Below, in pieces: positions 53,516-64,000 of a stretch of 64,000 nucleotides of DNA. The stretch is from Ovis canadensis (lineage: Eukaryota; Chordata; Mammalia; Artiodactyla; Bovidae), in contig NC_091247.1 of NCBI RefSeq assembly GCF_042477335.2, positions 11,645,501-11,709,500 on the forward strand, read 5' to 3'. A program made the position numbers and the translations under genes. How positions within the stretch are numbered: position 1 is the stretch's first letter; each line of letters begins with the position of its first letter. Below the pieces are notes generated by a model. That model was not told where the DNA came from. It saw only the letters and a list, made by a program, of their open reading frames with translations, and ran no database searches.

Positions 53516-55234
53516 AATCACTAGGCTATTTGCCAACACACAGCTGCATATGTCACATACCCACGAGTTCACACACAGACTACAGGTGTTGACACACTGG
53601 TGCACACATATGCAAATGGACCCCCACATACGGCACGCTTGTGTACAAAGATACATACAGACACATAAACACATAGTCGGTTCCCAGCAGACTTACAGTC
53701 ACACATTTTAATGTTGGCCATATCCAAGGTCACACACCAAGTGTACTGACTTGAGTTTGTGCAGAGCTAAGTCCAGACTTAGACCTGGGTCCTGGCATAG
53801 ACTTCCTCCCTGCCTGCCCTGGCCCCTCTTGCAGGTAAGAGCCTGGGGGTTGGGCGTGCTGCACCAAGCCCTGCCAGCTGGTGGCCCGGATCCTCTGAGG
53901 ACCGGCTGCTACCTCCCACTCCAACCTGCCCAGTAAGCAGAGCCACCCTCGGGGCCAGCTTCACAAAGCGCCACACCTGGGCCCCTCCCAGGAGAGGCTG
54001 AGCTCAGGAAACCTTGCAGGTGGCCTCCACAGTGGTGCACCGCAGCCCCAGCCCACACCTGCTGCTTGCTGCTCCCTCTCCAGCAATAGGTGTTGATTAT
54101 GGAGGCAGTGACCCTCGCCTCTCCTGCCTCATTTTCCATTCAGCCCCCAAGTCACCCCACAGCCCAGTGCACATGCACCCTGGGAGCACAGAGCAGTGAT
54201 ACTTGCCCAGGCAGGGAGTCAAGGAAAGCTCCCTCAGGGAAGTGGTGTCTAAGCTGAAGTCTTTACCTGAAGGTGCAGCAGGAACTAGCTGGTGAATCAG
54301 AGTGGAGGAGAGCTTCAGCCAGAGGGCGGCCTTGGCAATGTCCCAGAAGTGAGAGAAAATAACACCTTTGGGGACTTACAATTGATTCATCATGACTGAA
54401 CGGGAACAAAAAGGAATGCAGAGTGATCAAAAGCCTGGGTTAGGGGGTGCTTTGGGGGTGAGCTCAGAATTGCAAAGGCCTTGGACAGCTTCCAGAGTGG
54501 CCACTAATTTAAGCCTCCCTTCTGTGGCTGCCAGACCACTGATGCTCTCAGACCCAGATTACTGGCTCACTGTCCTGGGATCACCTGGTGGCCCAGGGCT
54601 TGCCCAGGCAACCCACTGACCATGTCTCACCCTCGCAAGCCAGACTAGTGACACTTCTGGATGGATATTACTATTCCCTCTTTACAAGTGAGGAAAACTT
54701 CTCTTGCAGAGGCATCTTTTTAGGATGAGAATGATCTGTCTAGAGGTGACCATGAGGAGGATTCCTCTGGGTGTGGCCTGGGAGAACTGTGCTTGGATCT
54801 GGGAGGAAGGGGAGAGAATTTGTGGGGCTGGGAGGCCTGGGAACAGATGCTCAAAGACTGAAGCTGGATTGCCTTTGGTGGGAGTGGCTCTCTGGTCTTT
54901 GGAGTAACCTCTAAGGTACTCCTTTAGCATGAGCCACTCCTAGCTTCAGCCCCCTTCTTGACAGTCCAGAGACCACCACCCCCATGCCCATGTAGACAGC
55001 CCCAAATAAATCTTTCTTCCTAGAAAGTACCATTAATTTGTATGGTTCCCATGTAATCTCCCTATAAGGTGGGTTGATGGCTGCAACAGTGGTGACTCCA
55101 CCCCTAATAAAACAGACCCTTAAGCCCTCTCGGTCCCAGCCTCCATCTCAGGCCTTCTCCTGAGCTCTAGGTCCTTGGCCTTCAGAGAGTCCTTGGCCAC
55201 TCCCTGGCCATGGGAGGGTGAGTGCAGAACTAGG
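53516..55234. other. Unassigned DNA
   Basis: A CA-rich stretch comes first, then unique GC-moderate DNA with small overlapping frames (60-84 codons). No domain or credible exon. No young repeat is seen. Confidence 0.4.
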
Positions 55235-55660
55235 AGTTACACAGGCCAGAGTTTTCATCCTGATTCTGCCCCCAGAGTCAGCTCTGTGACCTCAGACAAG
55301 TCCCCCACCCCTGGACCTCAGCTTCATCACCTGTTAAATGGGATGATTGTAACTATCTCACGGTAGTCTATTACAAGATTGTGGTGGTGGTTTAGTCACC
55401 AAGTTGTGTCCAACTCTTGTGACCCCATGACTAGCCCACCAGGCTCCCCTGTCCATGGAATTCTCCAGGCAAGAATACTGGAGTGGGTTGCCATTTACTT
55501 CTCCAGGGGATCTTTCCGACCCAGGGATCAAATCCCCATCTTCTGCATTGCAGGCAGATTCTTTACTGACTGAGCCACAAGGGATACAAGATTGTGGTGA
55601 AGATTTTATGATAAAATGTATGGAAATGGCCAAGTACCATGCCCAGGTCTTCGTATAGAC
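55235..55660 (-). repeat. MIR SINE split by a Bov-tA
   Basis: The left part has 'gctctgtgacctcagacaag' and 'cttcatcacctgttaaatgg'. The right part resumes after 55,599 with 'gtatggaaatggccaagtac'. The order is minus-strand MIR. Confidence 0.65.
55387..55584 (-). mobile_element. Bov-tA SINE
   Basis: Minus-strand SINE bounded by a perfect 15-bp duplication, 'tacaagattgtggtg' (55,372-55,386 and 55,585-55,599). It is the rightmost clear Bov-tA in the window. Confidence 0.94.
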
Positions 55661-56274
55661 TTAAAAAAAATGGATGGTGGTGTTTTGGGGGGCTCCACAT
55701 TTTCTGTGTCAAAGAATCTAAATTCTGTAGCTCAGAATTCAAAGTCCTTCTAAAGAGCTCAGCCCAGCCCTTCAGCCTTATTTTCCCATGGAAAGCGGTA
55801 GGGCTCAGAATTGGGGCTCAGGGAGCAGGAGGTGCTGGGTGTCAGTTGGGCAGCACCCCCTGGGGGAGAGGGGATGAGACTGCTGATGCAGTGTTATAAC
55901 CTCTGCTAATGTGAAAGGGTTCTGAAATGGGAAACCTGAGCCTGTGGTGAAGATCTCTGTGCCTTCATCTCAGGTGGCCTGCATGACACCTCGTCCCCTT
56001 TATCAGCCAGGGCTGCCACTGTCTTCCGCTGATCAAAGTTTTGGGCATGGTTGAAAGACGGGTGCATGGCTGAGAGTGCATAAGATACTTCATTTCCCAG
56101 GGGTTCTGCTCCCAGTACCAAAAGACTCACAAATCAGGCCCTCACTAGCCTGGGCCCAAGATCACTTGTTTTTGATGATTGCCCTAGAGAGATTTGAGGT
56201 AGAGTCCCCACTCTGATCAGAATGGGGGGTGGGGGTCTTAAGGGTGGGAGATAGCAGGGAAGAGGGACTAAATC
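55661..56274. other. Unassigned DNA
   Basis: No recognisable repeat or exon. Confidence 0.4.
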
Positions 56275-56475
56275 AATAGCCAGATATTTGTAGGTTCGAA
56301 TCCCAGCTCTATTATTTACTGTGAGTATGTGGACAAGATGCTCTCTTTCATTGATCTTCAATATTTGCATCTGTAAAATAGGAGAAATGACATCTACATT
56401 AAAGGCCCATTGGACATGTTACATGAGATGCCATTTGTACAGCATTGGAATGGTGCCTGGCACATAGCCGACTTG
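56275..56475 (-). repeat. MIR SINE
   Basis: 'ggttcgaatcccagctctat', 'tttgcatctgtaaaatagga' and 'gaatggtgcctggcacatag' in minus-strand order. Confidence 0.75.
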
Positions 56476-57109
56476 ATAAATGTCCTCTTCTCCCAGCTGT
56501 TAGCACTAGTACCCAGGACAGCTCCCCATCCATGCCTGCTTGGCTGCTGTCCACGGTGCTGATAAAAGATTGCCGTCTCTTCCATTCTCTCCCCCTTGCT
56601 CCTCATTCGTTGACCTCTAACATTCTCACAGGTCTTCGAGATCAAAGGGAGTGTTTTCATGACTTTCTCTCCAACCATTATCACTGTGTTCAAAATACAG
56701 TTGTGGAATGAAAGCTATCTTTCCCACGGTGAGCAGATGTGGGTGTTCTTCCTCCTGTACATTCCACTGAATGTCTGTTGGGTTGGGTCCAAGAGCTCCA
56801 GCTTAATAAGTAAAATAAAAACAAGAACAAAGCACAATAATGTTTGTTGACCACGGCTTGTTAACCAAGACTTCTCATTACTCCAATCTCTTAAACCACT
56901 GTCCAGAAATTCAAACATTTTCAACACCACTTAATAATTCTTGCCTCCTCTTCTTCCTTTCCAATTCCAGTAATCTGTAGGAAAAAGTGCCAAGACTCCA
57001 GAATCTCTGTTAGTGCCCATTTCTCCATTCAGGGATGTGGTCAAAGCCACGATGATTCTTAGCATATCTTCCAGCAAGACGAGTCGGGTACAGGCAAAGA
57101 AAGAAGAGA
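56476..57109. other. Unassigned DNA
   Basis: Short frames only; no named repeat. Confidence 0.4.
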
Positions 57110-57320
57110 GCATAGGATTTGGAGTAAGCCAGACCTGGGTTTGAATCCCAGTTCTGTTACTCACTAGCTCCCTGCCTTGGTAACTTCTCTGAGCCTGTTT
57201 TCTCACCTGTAAAGTGAAGTTAGTAACTGCACCTCTTTTGTATGGTTATTGAGTGAATCAGATGATATGTTTTTTCTAAAGTGTTTAGCAGTTTCTCCAT
57301 AAATGCTCCATAAATTGCTG
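57110..57320 (-). repeat. MIR SINE
   Basis: 'cctgggtttgaatcccagtt', 'cctgttttctcacctgtaaa' and 'ttattgagtgaatcagatga' in minus-strand order. Confidence 0.75.
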
Positions 57321-57599
57321 ACTACAATTACTTCAGGTATCTGACTCTAGACTCTCAGTGGCGAGACACAAATCGCCATGTGTCCTTTCCATTGAAGTCA
57401 GCTTCAGATTCCTTAATGTTGGAGGTTGTCCCAGGGGCTTGGCTTTCCTCCTACTCCCACGGGCTGTTGTATCTCCCAGAGCACCAGTTCCTCTCTCCTT
57501 CTTCCCCTATTCAGTGTAAACCCTTGAACACACACACACACTCTGTCTTGTCAGTTTTTATTTGGTTCAGGTCCATCTGTTCTGAATTTCATACAGAGT

Positions 57600-57800
57600 T
57601 TGGGCAAGCCTGGGTTTGACTCTTGGCTCAGCACATTCTAACTATGGTACTTTAAACGAGTCACTTAGCCTCTTTAGCCTCAGTTTCCTCATCTGTAAAA
57701 TGGCGATGATAATATCCCCTTCCTCATGAGATTCTCACAAGAAGCAGGGGAGAAATGCATTAAAATTCTTAGCACAGATGCATATGCAAGTGCCCAATAT
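57600..57800 (-). repeat. MIR SINE
   Basis: 'cctgggtttgactcttggct', 'cctcagtttcctcatctgta' and 'gagattctcacaagaag' in minus-strand order. Confidence 0.75.
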
Positions 57801-58499
57801 CTTTTCACCATTTTTGTTGTCTTCTTAGTTTCCTGATTTTTGTTTCTGTCATTCTTTTCTAGGGATGCTCTGCTTTCTCCCTGACAAGTTGGAGAGTAAA
57901 GAGTCCTACCTCATGCTTTTTGGAAGCAGAGTGAGCCCATCTTGTGTACTCTCATCTCTGGAAGAAAGACACGCATGGAGTCCCCTGAGACCCTTTATCT
58001 CTTACCCAGGATTGGGATCCTAAGTGGCTTGCTCAACCTTTGTGATTGTCTTTGTTGTGTTGTGTGTGTGTACACATAAGATTGGGTGTATGCATATCTG
58101 TGAGTGTAGGAATAGTTGTGTTATGTGATTGCGTGTGACTTTTATGTAAGTGCATATGTAATTAGGTATGCAAGAACACATGCAAATGAGAAATGGCTGT
58201 GTGTGTAAGGTCATGTGCGTGTGTGTGATGGGGGTGTAGCTGTTGGATGTATTGCCAGCTCTTCCGCCATCTGCAGGCTTGAGGGGTCCTGGGCAATTCA
58301 CAAGGTTGCTGGTTGCCAGCACCTGCCACCCTGAGCACCATCCCCAGCCTGTCATTTGGGGAATAGCCACGCTTCAGTGACTCACCATCCTGCTTACTCA
58401 GAATTTTTCACAATCTGACCTAAGTGGGGTATCATGAAAATATTTGCCAAGTACACCAAGGGTACTTGGAGGATGGTTAGCTTTCATAAGAAAAAGTTT
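57801..58499. other. Unassigned DNA with a TG-rich tract
   Basis: An imperfect (TG)n-like tract spans about 58,050-58,240 and keeps the opposite strand open for 116 codons (58,020-58,370). That frame is compositional. No gene is called. Confidence 0.5.
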
Positions 58500-58700
58500 C
58501 CAGTGCTTTAAAAATTACTCAGTTTGCACCCTCTTATTTATAGTGAATGCTTAATTACCCATGATGCTTATCTGTTCATTAAAGCAATGCTCCCAAGGGA
58601 CCATGTCTTGACAATAAAGGGTTAGTCATTAATTCGCATTAATTTGAAAGTAATAAAAATTTTGCAGGGTACCATAATTCAGACTTATCTCTAATTCACA
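58500..58700. promoter_or_regulatory. Candidate homeodomain-type conserved enhancer
   Basis: AT-rich, non-repeat sequence with TAATTA at 58,552-58,557 and a near-perfect 10-bp tandem, CATTAATTCG/CATTAATTTG (58,627-58,646), whose junction reads as an octamer-like ATTCGCAT. More 'taattac' and 'aattca' words surround it. The pattern is that of POU/homeodomain-bound developmental elements. Conservation cannot be tested here. Confidence 0.3.
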
Positions 58701-58864
58701 AACGCCCTCTCCCCTCAATTATTCCAAATCAGGAAAGTTCTATTATTTAACAGAAATACATACAATACTCAAGGGAAATAATTTCTATGTCACCATTTAG
58801 AATTCAATAACATAACATCTTCATCTGAACAAAGCTGAATTTTTTCAAAGCATTCAGCCTCCTA

Positions 58865-59010
58865 TTGTTTTCTCTGATGCTCATAACAGGTCAGACGTGA
58901 TGATGCCCATTTTTCAGAGGGAAACAGGTGCTCACAGTGGTTAAGTGAACTGCAATCCAAGCTCACAAAGTCAACTAGTGAAAGCAGTCAGAATTAAATG
59001 CAAGGAGTCT
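58865..59010 (+). repeat. MIR SINE fragment
   Basis: 'gatgcccatttttcagaggg' and 'agtggttaagtgaactgcaa' mark a diverged MIR. Confidence 0.5.
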
Positions 59011-59077
59011 CAGTGGCCTCAGTTTCTCAAAACACAGTGAGTTGACTCCAGAAAAAGTCAGAAGGAACTCTTACTCT

Positions 59078-59178
59078 TGATTTGTTCAGTCACCAAGTCA
59101 TGTCTGACTCTTTGTGATCCCGTGAACTGCAGCTTGCCAGGCTTCCAGGTCCTTCACTATCTCCCAGAGTTTGCTATA
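59078..59178 (-). mobile_element. BovB 3' fragment, old copy
   Basis: 'ttgttcagtcaccaagtcat' and 'gtgatcccgtgaactgcagc' followed by 'ccttcactatctcccagagt' correspond to the last ~100 bp of BovB on the minus strand. No clear target duplication. Confidence 0.75.
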
Positions 59179-59582
59179 GTTCTTGGCAGTTTGTTATTTC
59201 GTCTGCTCCAAGGCATTGTTTCAGGAGATAGTAAGCAGCAAGAGATTTTAACAACAAGAAGAAATGCCTCAAAACCTGTCCGTTCTGTGCCTCCTGCCAT
59301 TTGTTTCTGCCTGTGCTCAGTCATCTCCAAAACACCTACTGTGTGTGGGCCTTGTGCTAAGACCAAAAGCAGGCTCCCAAGTGAGTCTTTCAGATGGCCT
59401 CGAGGACTTCATAGTCGAATGAAGAGAGGAAGATACATAAAAAGCAGTTATTCCAACCTAGCATGCCCTGTGCAGGTGGGGCAGGCAGTTCAAGGGAGTG
59501 CAGAAAAAGAAAGAAGATGCCCCCTTCGGGGTGTGGAGTCAGAGAAGGGGAGGGCTAGGGGATCGAGTTAGCCCGGCCAGAT

Positions 59583-59955
59583 GTTAGGGGCTGAATTGTG
59601 TCCCCAGGAATTCATATTTAAGTCCTACCCCAGCACCTCACAGTGTGACTGTATTTGGAGACAGGGCCTTTGAAGAGGTAATGAAGGTCGAGTGAGGTCG
59701 TATGGAAGGACCCTAGTCCAATATGACTGGTGTCCTTATAAGAAGAGGAAATCAGGACTCAGACATGTACAGAGGGACGACAGCGTGAAGACGTAGGGGA
59801 GGACAGCTGTTCACAGCCAAGGAGAGGGGCCTGGAGCAGATCCTCCCCTGAACCCTCGCATACTCAGACTTCTCGCTGCTGGAACCAAGAGAAAACACAT
59901 CTCGATTGACTAAGACATCCAGTCTGGTGCACCGTGTTATGGCAGCAAATGAGCA
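59583..59955 (+). mobile_element. Ancient LTR-like repeat (MaLR-like, family uncertain)
   Basis: 'ggctgaattgtgtccccagg', 'tgtgactgtatttggagaca', 'tccaatatgactggtgtcct' and 'tataagaagaggaaatcagg' form a well-known mammalian repeat pattern. I am not sure of the exact family. No coding sequence. Confidence 0.5.
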
Positions 59956-60349
59956 CAGGACAGAATCTGGGGTGGACGGGAGCTGCAAGTGCTTAGCTGG
60001 CCGTGGGGCACCCCTGCTGGGGTCAGCAGGGCAGACTAGAGAAGGATGTCAGGATCAGGAGATGCGGAGGCTGTGTATGCCAGGCTCAAGATTTTAGACT
60101 TTTCCTAAAGGCCATGTGGCACCATGAAAAATTAAGCTAGAAGCAGGTCTCTAACTACGGTGTCCAAAAGTGGGGAAAACCAGCAAGACCATGACAGAAC
60201 AAGCGAATCTTGGAGTGAGGAGTAGCTCCTGGAGGCTTTTAGCTCATAGAAATAACTCCGAAGAAGGCTGGCTGGCAGAGAGGAAAGCCTACAGGCTCTG
60301 AAGTCACACAGACCTGGATCTGAATTTTGGTTCCACTATTGTGTCCGTG
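59956..60349. other. Unassigned DNA
   Basis: No named repeat apart from possible MIR debris at 60,280-60,345. Confidence 0.4.
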
Positions 60350-60735
60350 CGCTCATTAACCTGCTTGGCTCACAAATATTTTTACTGAGCACCTGCTCTG
60401 TGTTCTAAGCGCTGGGAATACATCAGTGACCAAAACAGGAAGCCCTTGCTTTCAGAGAGCTTATATTCTGCCATTCACAATAAGCAAATTCATCAATAAA
60501 TATGTAACAGATCAAGTGATGATGAGAGCTGCGGGAAGAATAAAGCAGGGGAATGGACACAGAGGGGAAGACGGACACTTTTTTCAACCAGGTGGTCAGG
60601 GAAACAACAGTGAAGCAGAAACCTGGAGGAAGTGAGGGATTGCATCACGTAGAAACCTGGGGCAAGAGTATTCTGGGTGGGAGGAATGGCAGGGACAAAA
60701 GTCACTACAGGTGTGGCAGACAGACTCGTAGCTGC
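60350..60735 (-). mobile_element. L2 LINE 3' end
   Basis: 'tttactgagcacctgctctg', 'gcgctgggaatacatcagtg', 'agagagcttatattctgcca' and 'ggggcaagagtattctgggt' read as the complement of the L2 3' end. Small frames on both strands here are decay products. Confidence 0.75.
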
Positions 60736-61394
60736 TGCCAACCCTTCCAGAACACAGAGGCCAAACAGCCAAAGACCACAGTACTTGCGCTGCGGGGACC
60801 TGATCAGAGCATCCTCAGGAGTGATGGGGATGCAGGCCAAACCAGGTAGGCTGAGGAGTGAATGGAAGAGGAAGGGGTGGAGATGGCAGCTCCAGACGCT
60901 CTTGCAAGACTCTTTGCTCCAAAGGAGATCAGCCAGATGGGGCAGTGCCTGGAGGAGGATGTAGGGTCATGGGAAGCTTTTCTCCCAGGAGACATCACAG
61001 CGTGCTTGTGTGATGATGGATGGATTGAATGCAGCAGGAAATGGCTGGCTCAGGAGGGAGGGGCAGTATTTGCAAGGGTCCAATCCTTGCTGGGTGAGAG
61101 GGAAGGGTTCTGGGGCATTCCCCTGCAGGCATCAGCCTCACGAAGAGGCAGGGGCAGTGGGGAGCATTTTGCGAGAGCAGGGAGAGTGGAGAAGGAACAA
61201 ATACACTGGTGCAAGCAGGTTGGAGGGCCTGGGGGCAGGTGGATTCGGCCTGGTAGCGCCTCCGGAATTGGCTCAGAAGAACTGATGGTTAAATTTACAG
61301 GAACCTTTGGTGAATCGGTTAGTAAACCATTGGCAGCTTGAAATAGGCTACAGTGGGAAGATTTAAATCATGGAAACTGGCAGGTGCTACAGAT
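60736..61394. other. Unassigned DNA with a 159-codon frame
   Basis: The plus-strand frame 60,862-61,341 adjoins the L2 and may be partly L2-derived upstream. No domain, no good start context and overlapping shorter frames argue against a gene. Confidence 0.4.
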
Positions 61395-61406
61395 CAATGT
61401 CTTCTT

Positions 61407-61646
61407 TTCTAAACCTTTCTTGGCTGCATTGGGCCTTCGTTGCTGTGTGCGGGCTTTCTCTAGTTGCAGCCAGCAGGAGCTACTCTCTAGTTGCTGAGCA
61501 TGGGCTTCTCATTGCAGTGGCTTCTCTTGTCGGGGCACACAGGCTTAGTTTCTCTGTGGAATATGGAATCATCCTGGACCTGGGATCGAATCCTTGTCAC
61601 CTACATTGGCAGGCAGATTCTTAACCCCTGGACCACCAGGGAAGTC
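61407..61646 (-). mobile_element. CHR-1 SINE
   Basis: Minus-strand CHR body ('cattgggccttcgttgctgt', 'tctagttgcagccagcagga') ends in the head 'ggaccaccagggaagtcc'. Target copies 'caatgtcttctt' (61,395-61,406) and 'caatgccttctt' (61,647-61,658) match at 11 of 12. Confidence 0.92.
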
Positions 61647-61658
61647 CAATGCCTTCTT

Positions 61659-63402
61659 AACCAGAGAACCATTATTTAATACTTTCCAACATCTCCAATC
61701 CCAAGAGACAGTTCTCTTCAGATTGCCTCACATCCTCAGGGAGGCAGGAAGGCAAAGTGATGAACTGAGCATGGGGGAGGGGGGAGAGGGGGAGAGCATT
61801 AGAGAAATGGGGAGAAAGGCAAAGATATGTGACCGTCATCTTGGAGTCATGAAATGGTCCTCTTGACCAGAAACTCTCTTGCTTGCACAGCAGTGCTGGG
61901 CTTGCTTGCTCTCCTGGGCAATTTGCTTGGCCACTTTGAGACTCACTTTGCACATCTGCTAAACTGGAGTCCTGATTCCAAGGTTATCGGGAGGATGAAG
62001 TGAGATCAGGCACGTAAAGAATGTAGACAGAGAAGGGGGCAGCACCTGCATGGGCTGTGTTCTGGATCTTGGGTTTGCAGAGGAAGGAAAAGCTGAAGAC
62101 AAGTCTTGCTTTTGGGTGCTCAAGGAGATTGCCTGGTGCCCCTTCCCTCCACTGACCTCCTCCATGGACTGGGATGGATGGAGTCCAGCTGCAGGCTCAG
62201 AACATACTGCCCCAACTCCCCCCAATCTACATATTTATCACAATATTGCAACTGCATAATTTAAAGTGGGTGTTAAAAAATATTCCAATGTGTTATGTGA
62301 TTTTTGCATTCCTGGGTGAAGAAAAATTGCTGCAAGAAGGTGGTTAATTATTTCAAAAGACGAATTCCATGAAATAAAATAAAAATAGACTCCCTGTCCA
62401 GAGGGAAAGTGAGAAAAAAGGGGGAGACATGAGGAATGGTCCCCTCTAAATAGAATGTGGATGTTTCAAGTAGTGAGTGAGGACATGGGATGGAGGCAGA
62501 CGCCGGGCACCTGTCACATGGCCAGGAGAGAAGAGGACAGCAGGTAGAGAGGGTGCCAGCAGGGAGGCCAGTGAGGGAGCTGGGATTGCTCGGGACACGG
62601 TGGCACCTTGGACAAGGGAGGAGGTTGGTAATTGAGTGACGTGATTGAGTCTGAAATTGTCCAGTAAGCATTGCATTGACAAGCGTTGGTTAAACTTGAG
62701 GCATGGAGATGAAGAGGCAAGGTGGGATTTTTATTTAAGGGACAACTGGACAGGGGTACCTTTTGCTGAAGTTCTTGATGAAGTTCAATAAAGAACCACT
62801 TTCTTCCCCATCTGATTTCTGATCAATTTAAGAAATAAGGCCAAGGCTGACGAAGGCCAGATGCCTCCTTGGTTCCTGATGAAAGCCAGGTGAGGGAGTA
62901 TATTTATGGGTGAGAGTCAAACAGATCTGCAAGCCAAACCCCAGAAGGTCCATGTGCCCCTGGGAAGTGCTGACATGGGGAGCTGGCCCAGGAACCTCCA
63001 AGGGCAGAGAAGAGCAGCAGAGAAGTCCTACTCTCTGTTGGCAGCTTGCTCACAGAGGATTAAAGGGCAGACCAAGCCAGTTGATTCTCCCCCCAAGCTA
63101 GCAGTCAGAAAAGCCACTCTGCCTCCTCTGGGGTAGAAGAGGGAAGGGCGGGAGGGAGCCAGGAGGTAGACTCCCTAAAGCATGAGGAAGGCAGCATTTG
63201 GCATCACCCCCAAAACACCTTGCACAGAAATGGGGCAGCCAGGGTGACAAGCAGGCTTTGGGGAGGGCGACAGACTCAGTGTTGGCTGCGGGAGCCCCGG
63301 GTGGGTGGAGAAGTTTGCTTTGCCATAGGATCCTGGAGTGCCTGAATTGAAGCTTCCCTTGCACTTGCTTCTAAATGGTTTCTTGAGCAAAAGAGAAAGA
63401 AG
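61659..63402. other. Mostly unassigned DNA with old MIR debris
   Basis: A weak minus-strand MIR core is seen at about 61,920-62,030. 62,230-62,400 is AT-rich and motif-dense ('gtggttaattatttcaaaag') but has no further support. A GA-rich patch lies at about 61,770-61,830. No exon is credible. Confidence 0.4.
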
Positions 63403-63516
63403 CAGGACTTCTCTGGTGGTCCAATAGTTAGGACCAGGCACTTACACTGCAGGGGGCCCAGGTTTGATCCCTGGTCCAGGAACTAAGACCCTGCAGACCA
63501 CACAATGGGACCAAAA
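63403..63516 (+). mobile_element. Short CHR-type (CHR-2 like) SINE
   Basis: The head 'ggacttctctggtggtccaa', B-box-like 'ggtttgatccctggtcc' and the body end 'aactaagaccctgcagacca' are present. No clear target duplication. A GA-rich run follows (about 63,515-63,565). Confidence 0.8.
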
Positions 63517-63711
63517 GGAGGAGGTATGGGGAGGAAAGAGGGGGAGGGAGGGAGGAGGAGGAGAGGCTTTAGGAACATTTTGTGGCAGGAACTTTGCATA
63601 AAGCCTCTTTGCTCATCTTCTCTTTCCCGCACTGCACTGAGGTCGGTTGTGTGGTATGTTGCTAACTCACCACTTCCCCGCTTCTGATTCTTCTCTACCC
63701 TCTGCTTCCAG

Positions 63712-63864
63712 TCCAGAGGAGCCTCCCGGAAGTCTGCTGAATGAACCAATCACTGATGGAGAGGAGGAGGAGAGTCCTTCTCTCCGCGGCAGTGTGAATT
63801 ATCCTCCAGAATCAGATGAGTCTGTCACTGAACACAGAGCTGCTTGCCCCACCGCAGATAGGGG
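63712..63864 (+). CDS. Weak candidate coding exon (partial gene), unrecognised
   Basis: A long pyrimidine tract and 'ctctgcttccag' acceptor end at 63,711. The frame beyond it is open (phase: one base, then Pro-Glu-Glu-Pro-Pro...) and encodes an acidic Ser/Pro-rich segment with a DGEEEESPS run. Possible donors are 'agggg|gtgtgg' near 63,865 or 'ggcag|gtggcg' near 63,945. I recognise no family. It may equally be chance, since the frame also extends upstream of the acceptor. The right window edge cuts off the context. Confidence 0.2.
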
Positions 63865-64000
63865 TGTGGGCTCATGCCTCCATTTCTTCTCCAACTCGGG
63901 CATGGCCTCAGCCAGGGGAGTTAGATCAGCATTGTTGTGTGGCAGGTGGCGAGTCCTGTGTCCTGGTGCGGTGAAATGGCAGAAACTGTTTTCATGAAGG

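Noticed and set aside
58020-58370. 116-codon minus-strand His/Thr-rich frame
   Set aside because: It overlies an imperfect TG repeat and is compositional.
60862-61341. 159-codon frame next to an L2
   Set aside because: No recognisable family; low-complexity Gly/Glu-rich composition and a neighbouring decayed L2 make it unconvincing.
1-64000. A new multi-gene biological system
   Set aside because: No gene cluster of any kind is visible; apart from transposable elements the window is non-coding as far as I can read it.

Overview
This window is mammalian nuclear DNA from a bovid ruminant (cattle, sheep, goat, buffalo or a relative). The evidence is the repeat content. There are at least six insertions of the BovB (RTE) LINE, about twenty tRNA-headed Bov-tA/Bov-A2 SINEs that share its tail, eight CHR-type cetartiodactyl SINEs and a young ruminant L1, over a background of old mammalian MIR, L2, L1M/HAL1-like, hAT (MER5-like) and MaLR LTR fragments. 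I cannot separate cattle from sheep or goat by eye.

No protein-coding gene can be annotated with confidence. Almost all long open frames lie in BovB, L1, L2 or SINE sequence. One weak exon candidate sits near the right edge (about 63,712-63,864). There is no rRNA, functional tRNA, CRISPR array, operon or prokaryotic feature. The window reads as intergenic or intronic DNA.

Layout. 1-8.4 kb: mostly unique or old-repeat DNA (MIR, MER5-like, old LTR), an AT-rich block that looks like a conserved non-coding element (4.73-5.10 kb), and a degenerate 24-bp minisatellite split by an L1 3' end and three SINEs. 8.4-11.5 kb: old L1M/HAL1-like LINE debris. 11.56-25.98 kb: the BovB-rich core. It holds a 5'-inverted (twin-primed) BovB, a diverged plus-strand BovB, a short 3' fragment, and a near-full-length plus-strand BovB nested inside an older minus-strand BovB, which creates a large inverted repeat. 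26-42 kb: mixed unique DNA, a probable ruminant ERV LTR, a CHR-1 SINE, a GATA microsatellite, L2, many MIRs and Bov-tA SINEs, a GACATT minisatellite (36.3-36.65 kb) and a GC-rich block with MEF2 and E-box motifs (38.6-39.2 kb). 42.6-46.5 kb: one old minus-strand L1 broken apart by two BovBs, a Bov-tA and a nested CHR pair. 46.5-55.7 kb: SINE-rich DNA with a young L1 carrying an 18-bp target-site duplication. 55.7-64 kb: MIR/L2-rich DNA with few young insertions, a homeodomain-motif block (58.50-58.70 kb) and the weak exon candidate.

The elements are related functionally. BovB encodes an endonuclease and reverse transcriptase, and the Bov-tA/Bov-A2 SINEs end in BovB-like tails and are thought to move using that machinery. 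Every BovB frame here is broken, so all copies look inactive now. Target-site duplications were found by direct reading for most young insertions and give their boundaries to within a few bases. I did not find a new gene system. The strongest leads are structural: the inverted and nested BovBs, a shared frame-breaking base in two BovB copies, a 33-nt BovB-tail micro-insertion, two degenerate minisatellites and three regulatory-like blocks.
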